From a virus: a DNA stretch of 29,976 bases. Under the pieces are notes generated by a model. It made no database searches. It was not told the DNA's origin and saw only the letters and a list, made by a program, of their open reading frames with translations. Below, in pieces: positions 1-6,297 of the stretch (position 1 is the first letter of the stretch; each line of letters opens with the position of its first letter). A program made the position numbers and the translations under genes. Location: the IMG/VR virus record IMGVR_UViG_3300018429_000061, positions 1 to 29,976 of that record. The stretch is one strand, 5' to 3'.

Positions 1-462
1 ATGACCACTGACCGAGCCGAGATCAGCCGTCGCCTGCGCGCCGCTCGCGCGCTGGCGGTACCGACTGCCGACGAGCTGGAGGCCCGCCGCCTAGCCGGCC
101 GGCGAGCCGATGCGACGCTCACCGTGGAGGAGCTCGCCGAACGCGCCCTGGTCAAGGCGAACGGGATCACCGCGAACCTCATCGGCGAGACCGAGCGGGC
201 AAACCGCGACGCACGCCCGATGGAGCTGACGGTGATCGCCCAGGCGTGCGGGCTGTCCGACCAGTTCTTCAATGCGCTCGACGCCTTCATGCCCGCCAAG
301 CTCGAGAGCCGCCTCGAGCGCGTAGAGCTAGCGCTCGAGGGGCTCCTTCCGCTGAGCGGCGCTGAAGACGACGTCAGGCGAACTCTTGGCGACCTACCGA
401 GTGACCGAAGCGAGTCGCCAAGCGAAGCAGCAACTCGCGCGTCTCGCAAGCCTCCCCACTGA
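1..462 (+). CDS. Repressor-like helix-turn-helix protein
   Basis: A 153-aa protein that begins with ATG at the first base of the window, so an upstream start cannot be excluded. Residues ~38-90 read as a divergent XRE/lambda-repressor-type HTH (LTVEELAERALVKANGITAN, then a conserved ERANRDARPMELTVIAQ stretch followed by a short helix). This arrangement resembles phage immunity-repressor-like proteins of actinobacteria. Residues ~98-115 form an amphipathic helix (KLESRLERVELALEGLL) that could mediate dimerisation. The tail is disordered and Ser/Arg-rich. It is one of only three rightward genes; everything beyond 1206 except 3877-4617 runs the other way. The sequence shows the HTH and the orientation. 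A role in lysis/lysogeny control is inferred, and no integrase is visible to support it. Confidence 0.75.
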   Translation: MTTDRAEISRRLRAARALAVPTADELEARRLAGRRADATLTVEELAERALVKANGITANLIGETERANRDARPMELTVIAQACGLSDQFFNALDAFMPAKLESRLERVELALEGLLPLSGAEDDVRRTLGDLPSDRSESPSEAATRASRKPPH

Positions 463-616
463 GAGCGAGGTCGCGGAGTTGGGCCGACGCCCGGCTCCGC
501 ATTTCCTCCTCAGCGATGTACGCGGCTGGGGGCGCTTGCAGTGCTTGCGCGGCTCCACTTGACACCGCGCTACCCAGCCGAACGATGTTCGTTCGGCCGG
601 GCGACTGTTCCTCCAT
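374..616 (-). CDS. Possible small leftward protein overlapping the repressor-like gene
   Basis: An 80-aa ORF (81 aa if the TTG just upstream is used) with no recognised domain. Its 3' end runs antisense to the last ~90 nt of the repressor-like gene. Support is a purine-rich Shine-Dalgarno-like tract (GAGGAG) about 9 nt upstream of the ATG and a reasonable, Ala/Arg/Glu-rich helical composition. If real, it would be convergent with the repressor-like gene and divergent from the XRE gene at 926. It may equally be a chance ORF in GC-rich DNA; no homology is evident to me. Confidence 0.35.
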   Translation of the reverse strand: MEEQSPGRTNIVRLGSAVSSGAAQALQAPPAAYIAEEEMRSRASAQLRDLALSGEACETRELLLRLATRFGHSVGRQEFA

Positions 617-619
617 CAA

Positions 620-925
620 ATGCTGCTCCTCTCCTCCGCGAGTCCTCTCGGACCCCCCGCCGCCGCGACCATACGCCCGCCCCCGCTGTCTGTGTAAGAG
701 CCAACCGTCGAGCTAGCCGCGCAGACCGGGATTTTCGATGTTTCTATCTAAAACGCTCGACAACGACGAACGCCCCGGCCGCCAACTTTGGAGGGAAGGC
801 AGACCGGGGCGCTGTTCGCCCCCCGCTAATGGAGGGAGGCGGGGATCGAGCAGACTACCATGCCGCTGTCAAGGGCTTGGAAGCCCTAGACGACGGAGGG
901 CCTGCTGGCATGAATCGAACCCTCC
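620..925. promoter_or_regulatory. Intergenic region rich in inverted repeats, likely control region
   Basis: I see no convincing gene here. Several symmetrical elements are visible. CGCCCCGG (771-778) pairs with CCGGGGCG (804-811). CCCCGC (821-826) pairs with GCGGGG (839-844). AGGGCT (872-877) pairs with AGCCCT (882-887). ACGGAGGG (893-900) pairs with CCCTCCGT (920-927), which runs into the start codon of the next gene. GCAGACCGGG occurs twice (721-730 and 799-808). An AT-rich patch near 731-755 stands out against the GC-rich surroundings and could be a promoter. A TTGACA lies on the minus strand at 872-867, but no good -10 follows it. The dense symmetry suggests operators for the adjacent HTH proteins; this is inference. 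Confidence 0.45.
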
Positions 926-1147
926 GTGGACCCCCTCGACACCTTCGCCGGCAACCTGCGCCGGCTGCGCGACGAGCGCGGTCTCACGCAGGAGCGGCTC
1001 GCGCTCGAGGCCGGCTTGGAGCTGACCGACGTCGGTCGCATCGAGCGTCGCGAGCGTGAGCCGAAGCTCGGGACGATGACGAAGCTCGCCGCCGGCCTCG
1101 GGGTCAACATCTGCGAGCTGTTCGCCGGCTTCCCCCAGAACGACTAG
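926..1147 (+). CDS. Small XRE-family transcriptional regulator
   Basis: A 73-aa protein that is almost entirely one HTH_3/XRE domain. Residues ~9-64 contain the usual pattern: GNLRRLRDERGLTQERLA for helices 1-2, a recognition helix LTDVGRIERREREPKLGT, and LAAGLGVNICELF at the end. The domain matches the family's normal length, so the protein is complete. The GTG at 926 is the start that preserves the usual short N-terminus before GNLRRLR. It has no Shine-Dalgarno sequence and lies in the right arm of an inverted repeat (893-900/920-927). It probably acts as a Cro/cI-like regulator of the divergent or surrounding promoters. The domain call is firm and its regulon is not visible. Confidence 0.85.
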   Translation: MDPLDTFAGNLRRLRDERGLTQERLALEAGLELTDVGRIERREREPKLGTMTKLAAGLGVNICELFAGFPQND

Positions 1148-1176
1148 AGCCCTCGCCGCGAGGGCGAGGGCTCTAG
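1144..1176. terminator. Perfect 14-bp hairpin after the XRE gene
   Basis: The sequence CTAGAGCCCTCGCC (1144-1157) pairs perfectly with GGCGAGGGCTCTAG (1163-1176) around a 5-nt loop, and the left arm contains the TAG stop of the XRE gene. No U-tract follows on either strand. It is therefore a strong hairpin rather than a textbook intrinsic terminator. It probably ends rightward transcription and may also block leftward transcription entering from the structural operon. A smaller inverted repeat, AGTCGA/TCGACT (1192-1197/1202-1207), overlaps the stop of the convergent gene. Confidence 0.6.
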
Positions 1177-1205
1177 TACGGCTTGAGGTCAAGTCGAACG
1201 CTCGA

Positions 1206-1547
1206 CTAGACGTTTAGGTGTGACCTGCCGGCTCGGCGGAAGTGGTGATCGGCCATCGCTGCGTGGATCGCCGCTTGCTCCAGGTCGTGGAGGCCGTCAG
1301 ACCTTCCGGCGGCGATGCGCTTCTCGGACTCCAGCAGCGCGTACACAACGCAGTCGGCGGTCTCCTCGTGCGCCTCGCGGATCATGTCCTTGTCGAGGAA
1401 ATCGTCGTCGCCGTAGCGCTCCCGGCCCAGCTCGAGGCGACGGAGGACCATCCGGTCGAGCGCGCCGATCGTGACGTCGTAGAGGGCCTGGACCCGAAGG
1501 CCCAGGTGATCCCTCCAGCTCTCCTCATACGACGGGTTGCGCGCCAT
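1206..1547 (-). CDS. Hypothetical protein, possibly MazG-like NTP-pyrophosphatase fold
   Basis: A 113-aa, helix-rich, soluble protein at the 3' end of the leftward block. Residues ~56-76 contain KDMIREAHEETADCVVYALL, an E..EE..D..Y helical pattern like the metal-binding helices of all-alpha NTP pyrophosphatases (MazG/dUTPase-2 type). Only one such helix is obvious, so the enzymatic call is weak. It starts with ATG 2 nt after the stop of the 31-aa membrane ORF and is therefore probably translated from the lysis operon transcript. It could house-clean nucleotides, or be an unrelated late protein. Confidence 0.6.
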   Translation of the reverse strand: MARNPSYEESWRDHLGLRVQALYDVTIGALDRMVLRRLELGRERYGDDDFLDKDMIREAHEETADCVVYALLESEKRIAAGRSDGLHDLEQAAIHAAMADHHFRRAGRSHLNV

Positions 1548-1549
1548 CG

Positions 1550-1645
1550 CTACGGACTCGCCAGCTCCGGGCCGACGAGCAGGCCGACGGCGAAGGCGAC
1601 GAGGACGAGCGCGCCGATCGCCACCGTGTAGCCGAGCGACCTCAT
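1550..1645 (-). CDS. 31-aa single-pass membrane peptide
   Basis: A 31-aa ORF whose ATG overlaps the TGA of the holin-like gene (ATGA). The sequence is one hydrophobic helix (residues ~6-25, VAIGALVLVAFAVGLLVG) after a short positively charged N-terminus (MRSLGY). The overlap with the upstream stop and the 2-nt gap to the next gene argue that it is a genuine translated link in the operon. Its place in the lysis cassette suggests a second holin, pinholin or antiholin, but a structural role cannot be excluded. It is below the length most gene finders report. Confidence 0.55.
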   Translation of the reverse strand: MRSLGYTVAIGALVLVAFAVGLLVGPELASP

Positions 1646-1986
1646 CGCGGGTTCACCACGCCGAGCGGCGTCTCGCTGTCGAGCTTCGGCAGCGCGGTTG
1701 GCGTGACGTGTCGGCGCACGACGCCGGCCGCGATCGTCACCACGCCCGCGGCGGCGAGCAGCACAACGGCGAGCGTCGGCGAGCTGCTGGCGGCGAGGGC
1801 CGTCAGCGCGGCGCCGAGCTGCGCCAAGACGAGCAGCAGCGCGAACGCGACGATCGGCTCGCGGCGCAGCCACGGGATCTCGACCGTCTCCCACGGCGCC
1901 GTCTCCGGCGTGCCCGTCCCGACGTCGGGGTTGGCGGCGTCGGCCAGCTCGCCAGCGTCTACGTGCTCAGATGGATCGGTGGTCAT
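1642..1986 (-). CDS. Holin candidate with two transmembrane segments
   Basis: A 114-aa protein. The first ~40 residues are acidic and soluble (MTTDPSEHVDAGELADAANP). A dibasic turn (WLRREP) follows, then two hydrophobic helices at ~47-67 (VAFALLLVLAQLGAALTALA) and ~71-91 (TLAVVLLAAAGVVTIAAGVV), and a short charged tail. The size and two-TM hairpin fit class II phage holins. Its ATG overlaps the TGA of the amidase gene (ATGA), so the two are translationally coupled, as is usual for holin/endolysin pairs. It would form the inner-membrane lesion that releases the amidase. The function is inferred from topology and position, with no family signature. Confidence 0.65.
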   Translation of the reverse strand: MTTDPSEHVDAGELADAANPDVGTGTPETAPWETVEIPWLRREPIVAFALLLVLAQLGAALTALAASSSPTLAVVLLAAAGVVTIAAGVVRRHVTPTALPKLDSETPLGVVNPR

Positions 1987-2843
1987 CGTGAAGCTCCCTT
2001 CGCGTGGTACATGTCGATGAACAGGCCCGGGCACGCGGTCGCGTTGCCGGGGAACTCCTTGTGACCGAGCAGCGGCAGCCGGCGAAGGTCGACCGGCGAG
2101 CGGTGCGCCGCCGGCAGCGCCTTCGTGTGCGCGTTGGCGAGCAGCCAGGCGAGCGAGCGCTCCTGCGCCGGGGTCGGCCGGTCGCCGGTCGTGGCGGGGC
2201 AGCAGATCCCGACGTTGCCGGAGTTGGCTCCGCCGACGTGCGCGCCCTTGCGACCGATCGGGTTGCCGAGGCCGATCGTGCCGTCGTCGGCGATCATGTA
2301 GTCGTAGGACAGGCCGCCCCAGCCCTGGCCGGCGTGGAAGCCGTGGTCGCGGCGCATCTCGACCGCCAGCTCTCCTGCGTTCGCTGCCCGCGCGCCCGCG
2401 GTGTAGTGGCTGGCGCAGATGAACGGCGTGCCCTTCGAGCCGAACACCCACTGGAAGGCCAGGCCGAGCTGAGCGGCGGTGATGATCCGCGGCTTGGCCG
2501 TGCCTGCGCGGCGCTTCTTCGCCCGACGCTTCGCTGCCGGGGTGCGCGTCGACGGACGCCGGACGTTGATCTGCGCGGCGATCGTCGGCGGGTGGCCGGC
2601 AGGCAGGCCGATCGCGTGACGGACGATCTGCCACGCGAGCAGGAGATCCGCGTCAAAAGGGCCGACGCGGTCGACACGCGCCGCCGGGGCGGTGAAGCGA
2701 CCGTGGCGTAGGTGCGCGGGGACGTGCTTCAGACGGGCGTTGATCGCGTCGCGGAAGGCATCGACATCCGCGCCGCGGGCGGTGCGGAACAGCCGGCGAT
2801 GCGGCGCTGGGTTCGCGTGGTACTGCAGGGGCTTCTTCGCCAT
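1983..2843 (-). CDS. Endolysin: N-acetylmuramoyl-L-alanine amidase
   Basis: A 286-aa protein. Residues ~120-280 form an Amidase_2/PGRP-type zinc amidase that cleaves the amide bond between MurNAc and L-Ala of peptidoglycan. The visible zinc ligands are H146 in the SHYTAG motif, and H261 and C271 in GHKEFPGNATACPG. WGGLSYDYMIADDG (175-188) matches the conserved substrate strand. Residues 1-90 form a separate N-terminal region with a repeat-like FDADLLLAWQIVRHAIGL segment, joined by a Lys/Arg/Ala linker (~95-118); it may bind cell wall. There is no signal peptide, so release needs a holin. The start is supported by a perfect AGGAGGT upstream of the ATG. It is coupled to the downstream holin candidate. 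The amidase call is firm and the N-terminal role is inferred. Confidence 0.9.
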   Translation of the reverse strand: MAKKPLQYHANPAPHRRLFRTARGADVDAFRDAINARLKHVPAHLRHGRFTAPAARVDRVGPFDADLLLAWQIVRHAIGLPAGHPPTIAAQINVRRPSTRTPAAKRRAKKRRAGTAKPRIITAAQLGLAFQWVFGSKGTPFICASHYTAGARAANAGELAVEMRRDHGFHAGQGWGGLSYDYMIADDGTIGLGNPIGRKGAHVGGANSGNVGICCPATTGDRPTPAQERSLAWLLANAHTKALPAAHRSPVDLRRLPLLGHKEFPGNATACPGLFIDMYHAKGASR

Positions 2844-2923
2844 GACGGCGACCTCCTACGGTCGAGGTGAGAGCTGCGAAGTCGAGGACCGGCGCTAAGA
2901 CACCGGGAACGGCTGGAGAACGG

Positions 2924-3556
2924 CTAGGGCACTCGGATCGGTGCCAGGTCTACTGGAGGCAGGTTCACCTCGGGGAGAAGCTGCGGCAGCAGCCCTTGGT
3001 CGCCGTCGAGGTCGACAGGCGGCACGTCGACTTCCACGATCGACGAACCGCGCTCGGGCGCTGGTGAAGGCGTCTGCGGGGTAGGCGTGCCGCTGTCCGG
3101 CGGGTCGTCATCGCCGTCGCTGCCGTCGAGATCGGGAGGCGCCGGCGAGACGGGCGCGCGCGGCGGCCGGTCGGCTACCTGCTCCGGCGCGCGGTCGTCG
3201 TCGTGCTGCCGGCGGTCGCGGCGCTCGGAAGGCTCGCGCCTGCTCTGCTCACGGCGAGCCTGTCGACGATCGGCCAGCAGGACGGCACGACAGGCAGCGA
3301 CGCGGCGACACAACGGCGTGACGCGACGGTCGAGCTGCTCGACGCGCCGCTCGATGCGGCGGTCTCGCTTCGCGCCCTCCTGGCTCTGAGCGGAGCGGTC
3401 GCGGCGCTCGGTCGCGAACTGGTCGCCTACCCACTGTGCAGCGGCGAGCACGATCACGGCTGTCGCGACCGCTGTCAGGCCGAACACGCCGCCAACGGTC
3501 TTGCCGGTCGCGGGCTTGTCCAGCCACGTCTTCGCGTTGCGTCGGAGCTTGCTCAT
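2924..3556 (-). CDS. Single-TM protein with charged coiled-coil and proline-rich tail
   Basis: A 210-aa protein of unrecognised family. After a basic N-terminus there is one transmembrane helix (residues ~21-42, VGGVFGLTAVATAVIVLAAAQW). A very charged Arg/Gln/Asp/Glu segment (~48-125) with coiled-coil character follows, then a Pro/Asp/Ser-rich low-complexity stretch (~128-170) and a hydrophobic, proline-spaced C-terminus (LLPQLLPEVNLPPVDLAPI). It lies 7 nt after the XhlA-like gene and upstream of the endolysin, inside the lysis cassette. The topology recalls lysis accessory proteins or spanin-like proteins that reach from the membrane into the wall, but no lipobox or second partner is visible. 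The low-complexity middle could also indicate a rapidly evolving surface protein. Confidence 0.65.
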   Translation of the reverse strand: MSKLRRNAKTWLDKPATGKTVGGVFGLTAVATAVIVLAAAQWVGDQFATERRDRSAQSQEGAKRDRRIERRVEQLDRRVTPLCRRVAACRAVLLADRRQARREQSRREPSERRDRRQHDDDRAPEQVADRPPRAPVSPAPPDLDGSDGDDDPPDSGTPTPQTPSPAPERGSSIVEVDVPPVDLDGDQGLLPQLLPEVNLPPVDLAPIRVP

Positions 3557-3563
3557 CGCACCC

Positions 3564-3827
3564 TCATTTCGTCGGGGCCGGGACGGAGTTGTGTAGGTCG
3601 ACCAGGCCCGTGATGACGGCGGCGAGCACGAGCGCTGCAGCGCCGATGGCGGCCACGATGATCTGGCCGCGCGTCGCCGATCCGGTCAGCGCAGCGATCC
3701 GCTCGTTCACCTGGCGCTTGGTGGGCCGGTTGCGCAACGCGCGCTGCGTCCGCCGATGCCGCGCGTCTATCTCGCGGAACTTCTCGTCGATCCGCTCGTC
3801 GTCCCATTCCTGCCGTTGGGGAGTCAT
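3564..3827 (-). CDS. XhlA-like small membrane protein (holin accessory)
   Basis: An 87-aa protein with a soluble, charged, helical N-terminal half (DDERIDEKFREIDARHRRT) and one C-terminal transmembrane helix at ~54-76 (IIVAAIGAAALVLAAVITGLV). That order, coiled coil then C-terminal TM, is the layout of hemolysin XhlA-type proteins found in Gram-positive phage lysis modules. It is the first leftward gene after the inserted rightward gene at 3877. A Shine-Dalgarno sequence (AGGAGGG) sits ~12 nt upstream. It may act with the two-TM holin candidate. The topology is clear and the family assignment is tentative. Confidence 0.65.
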   Translation of the reverse strand: MTPQRQEWDDERIDEKFREIDARHRRTQRALRNRPTKRQVNERIAALTGSATRGQIIVAAIGAAALVLAAVITGLVDLHNSVPAPTK

Positions 3828-3859
3828 GCACTTGGTGAACCCTCCTGGGGATAGAAAGC

Positions 3860-3876
3860 GGCGTTACACTGCCCTC
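3860..3876 (+). promoter_or_regulatory. Possible -10 element for a leaderless rightward transcript
   Basis: TACACT (3865-3870) ends 6 nt before the ATG at 3877, which is where a -10 box would place transcription start at or next to the start codon. No Shine-Dalgarno sequence precedes that ATG. Actinobacteria commonly use leaderless transcripts. No good -35 is visible at 16-18 nt spacing, so the promoter is tentative. Confidence 0.35.
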
Positions 3877-4617
3877 ATGCGAGGAGGGGTCATCGCCGTG
3901 GGGGCTGTAGTCGCGTTCTTCGCGTTGGCGGGGACGGCACAAGCGGCACCGTCCATCGTTGGAGTCGACGGGGCGACGATCCAGCACTATCAGCGCTGGG
4001 TCGACTCAGCACTAGCCCCGAGCCCCGACGTGAAGGTGACCGTCTATCCAGACACCACCTGTCCAGGCGAGCCAGTTATCCCGAAGTCGGTTCAAGGCGA
4101 TCTTCTCGGCGGGGTGCCAGAGGAGTGCACCTTGCAGAGCACGAGCACGATCTATCTCTACGTCAATCCTTCGATGGAGATGTCCTACAAGCGGGGCGTC
4201 TTCCTGCACGCTATGGGCCACATCTTCGACGCTCAGCTACTCGAAGGAACATGGATACGCGACTGGATGTTCGAGTTGCTGAGCAAGTCGATAGACCTGC
4301 CGGCCGACGACCCCGACCTGCTCGATGAGTGGATCGCTGAGGGGTGGGCAATGTGCGCCCGGCATCGCCGGCTCAGCGGCTATCTACTCGATGAGGACTT
4401 CCGGTACAGCGACACCGGCCCATACGACTACCGACCGAACGCGCGCCTTCACCGACGCATGTGCGTGCTGATCAGGGTCGCTGCGTCCGCCGACCGAACT
4501 CAGTCTGGTTACACCAAAGCGCTGAAGCCGATCAGGCGCTGTGAGCATCTGCGGCGCAAGCCACATCGGCCGGCGTGGGTCCGGCGCGAGCACTGTCTGA
4601 GGCGGATCGGATACTGA
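3877..4617 (+). CDS. Secreted protein with degenerate HxxxH metalloprotease-like motif (moron)
   Basis: A 246-aa protein on the strand opposite to its neighbours. It has a signal peptide: MRGG, a hydrophobic core over ~5-19, and an AQA-A cleavage site after residue 23. The mature part contains HAMGHIFD (H111, H115) and, 40 residues on, AEGWAMCA with E155. This spacing resembles gluzincin-like proteins (HExxH ... E), where H, H and E bind zinc, but the catalytic Glu after the first His is Ala112 here. Six or more Cys residues suggest disulfides. It ends 1 nt before the convergent fibre gene. Codons ending in A/T are commoner than in neighbours, suggesting separate acquisition. As an independently expressed gene inside late genes it fits a moron, perhaps made by a lysogen. 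It is probably catalytically inactive unless another residue substitutes. Confidence 0.7.
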   Translation: MRGGVIAVGAVVAFFALAGTAQAAPSIVGVDGATIQHYQRWVDSALAPSPDVKVTVYPDTTCPGEPVIPKSVQGDLLGGVPEECTLQSTSTIYLYVNPSMEMSYKRGVFLHAMGHIFDAQLLEGTWIRDWMFELLSKSIDLPADDPDLLDEWIAEGWAMCARHRRLSGYLLDEDFRYSDTGPYDYRPNARLHRRMCVLIRVAASADRTQSGYTKALKPIRRCEHLRRKPHRPAWVRREHCLRRIGY

Positions 4618-4618
4618 G

Positions 4619-5686
4619 CTACTGCGGAAGCCGAGCCGCCGTCGCCCATAGGCGGCGGTCGGTAACGCTGACCTGACCGGACGTGCTCTTGTAGCGAACC
4701 GCCACGGTGTAGGTACCCGCTGGCAGCCCGAAAATCTCGCAGGCACCACCAGGCGTGATGCCAAGCTGAGTCGATCCAGAAGCGGAGGAGTTCTCCGTGA
4801 ACACTGAGCCGCCTAGCTCGATCTTGTGGCCTGAGTCTTGCATGAACGAAGCGAGCGCAACTCCGGTCGTCGGGAAGGCGCTCGGGGTGAAGCCGACGTT
4901 CGACGCGATCAAGCCGCCAGGGTAAGTGCAGAGTTGCACGACCGATGTGCCCTGCGCTACGGCGGCTTGCGTCGCCGGAGAAGCAGCGATATCGACCGGC
5001 ACCCTCAGCTGATCCGAACCGATAAAGATCGCCGCGCGAGCCGCGTCGGACACAGAGCCAATCCAGCTCTGAGCGATGAAGCGCACAAGCAGGATGTCGT
5101 CAGCACCAATGACGATGCCGGTCACCTCGTCGGCAGCGTCGTTCAGGTTGCCATAGGCAGTGTTGGTACGTGTTCCCGTGCCCGAGTTGCGGACGTAGTC
5201 TCCGCGCTTGGACCCGATCGCCCCGACCTCCGTGGCCAACGCAGCAGCCAGGTCACCGACGACTATGTCGGCACCAGCGGGAAACCGCGAGTCATTCCCC
5301 GGCGCCGCCTGTGCCGCTCCCGTGCCGAGCGTTCGGCGGGAGGCAGTGCCGGCAGCAGCGTCGGAGGCAAGGGCAAGCTTGGACTCGGCGATAGCGGCAC
5401 CAGCGGCGACTTTGGCGTTCGTCACTGCCAAGTCGGGCAGGGTGATTTCCGTCCAGCCGGTGCCGTGGTCGCGGTAGAGCTTCTCGGTGTCGGTCGCGAA
5501 GTAGTAGCGGCCCTCCTTGCCGGGAGAGCCGGGCGTAGAGGTTGGCCGGCTCGCGAACGATCCTTGCGAGTCGATGGCGATGATGTCGTCGAGCCGCTCG
5601 GACTGTGCCTGGCTGACGGTGTCGGCCTCGGCCGCCAGGTCGCTGCCCTCGAGGAACGGGATCGCGTGCTTGGTGGTGGTGTCCAC
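4619..5686 (-). CDS. Tail fibre / receptor-binding protein
   Basis: A 355-aa protein at the distal end of the tail module, right after the gpI-like gene, which is where P2-like phages place the fibre gene. The N-terminal ~75 residues should attach to the baseplate (GKEGRYYFATDTEKLYRD recalls phage fibre 'overlay' motifs). Residues ~110-140 contain a short repeat common in phage fibres (RRTLGTGAAQAAPGNDSRF). The C-terminal ~180 residues are beta-rich (LRVPVDIAAS, GLPAGTYTVAVRYKSTSG), consistent with a jelly-roll-like receptor-binding tip. Base composition is less GC-extreme than in the baseplate genes, as expected for exchanged host-range modules. The receptor is unknown. Confidence 0.75.
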   Translation of the reverse strand: MDTTTKHAIPFLEGSDLAAEADTVSQAQSERLDDIIAIDSQGSFASRPTSTPGSPGKEGRYYFATDTEKLYRDHGTGWTEITLPDLAVTNAKVAAGAAIAESKLALASDAAAGTASRRTLGTGAAQAAPGNDSRFPAGADIVVGDLAAALATEVGAIGSKRGDYVRNSGTGTRTNTAYGNLNDAADEVTGIVIGADDILLVRFIAQSWIGSVSDAARAAIFIGSDQLRVPVDIAASPATQAAVAQGTSVVQLCTYPGGLIASNVGFTPSAFPTTGVALASFMQDSGHKIELGGSVFTENSSASGSTQLGITPGGACEIFGLPAGTYTVAVRYKSTSGQVSVTDRRLWATAARLPQ

Positions 5687-5697
5687 GGGTTCTCCTT

Positions 5698-6297
5698 CTA
5701 GGCGGTGAGGTAGTCGTCGACCGTGCCGGTCTGGTCGTCGATCGTGTCGGCGAGCTCGTCCACGATCGGGCCGTCAGAGACGACGTAGGTCAGGAGCAGT
5801 CCGACTGGCTTCTCGGCGCGGATGTCACGCTCGACGGCGTCGGGGTCGGGGGTCTCAGCCGTGCGGGTGACGACGGTGTAGTGGTACGCCTCGCCCTCGA
5901 CGCGCTCGATCACGACGACCTTGCGGGTGCCGGTCAGCCTGCGTTGGGCGGCGGCGATCGTCGCCTCGACGGTCCCGCGAGCGAAGCCGGAGGGTGTGCG
6001 GATGCGGTCGCGCGCCTCGGCCTCGGTGATCCCAACAGGGAGACCGACGCCGACGAGCTGCGCGAGCCACGGCAGCGCCCACACCGGGCAGAGGTCGACG
6101 TCGTAGAGGATCGCCCAGCCGGGGCCGTTCTCGGTGTCGGCGATCAGCTCCTCGAGCGGCTGGTGCGCGACGCCGAGCGCATAGAGCAGCGTGCGGAGCG
6201 CGTAGCCGTGATCGGCGTCGGCGTAGGCGACGGGCGTCATGCCCTCGTACAGGCGCTCTCCCCACGTCTGACGGTCCTCTAGCTCGATGACTGGCAT
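5698..6297 (-). CDS. Baseplate/tail protein I (gpI-like)
   Basis: A 199-aa protein in the gpJ-gpI-fibre order typical of P2-type baseplates. The sequence shows the usual early ALRTLLYALGVAHQPLEELI helix and a WALPWLAQLVGVGLP segment. An EARDRIRTPSGFARGTVEAI-like helix leads into a beta domain (~120-175) that ends in an acidic tail. GpI links the baseplate wedge (gpJ) to the tail fibre. Its ATG overlaps the gpJ-like stop by 1 nt, so the two are coupled. The family call rests on position plus these motifs. Confidence 0.8.
   Translation of the reverse strand: MPVIELEDRQTWGERLYEGMTPVAYADADHGYALRTLLYALGVAHQPLEELIADTENGPGWAILYDVDLCPVWALPWLAQLVGVGLPVGITEAEARDRIRTPSGFARGTVEATIAAAQRRLTGTRKVVVIERVEGEAYHYTVVTRTAETPDPDAVERDIRAEKPVGLLLTYVVSDGPIVDELADTIDDQTGTVDDYLTA

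Noticed and set aside
867-872. TTGACA as a minus-strand promoter -35
   Set aside because: At 16-18 nt spacing the -10 candidates (such as TCGATC) match the consensus poorly.
895-930. tRNA-like GGTTCGATTC on the minus strand
   Set aside because: The flanking bases cannot form a T-stem and the distance to a possible 3' end is too short, so it is neither a tRNA nor a clear tRNA-derived attachment core.
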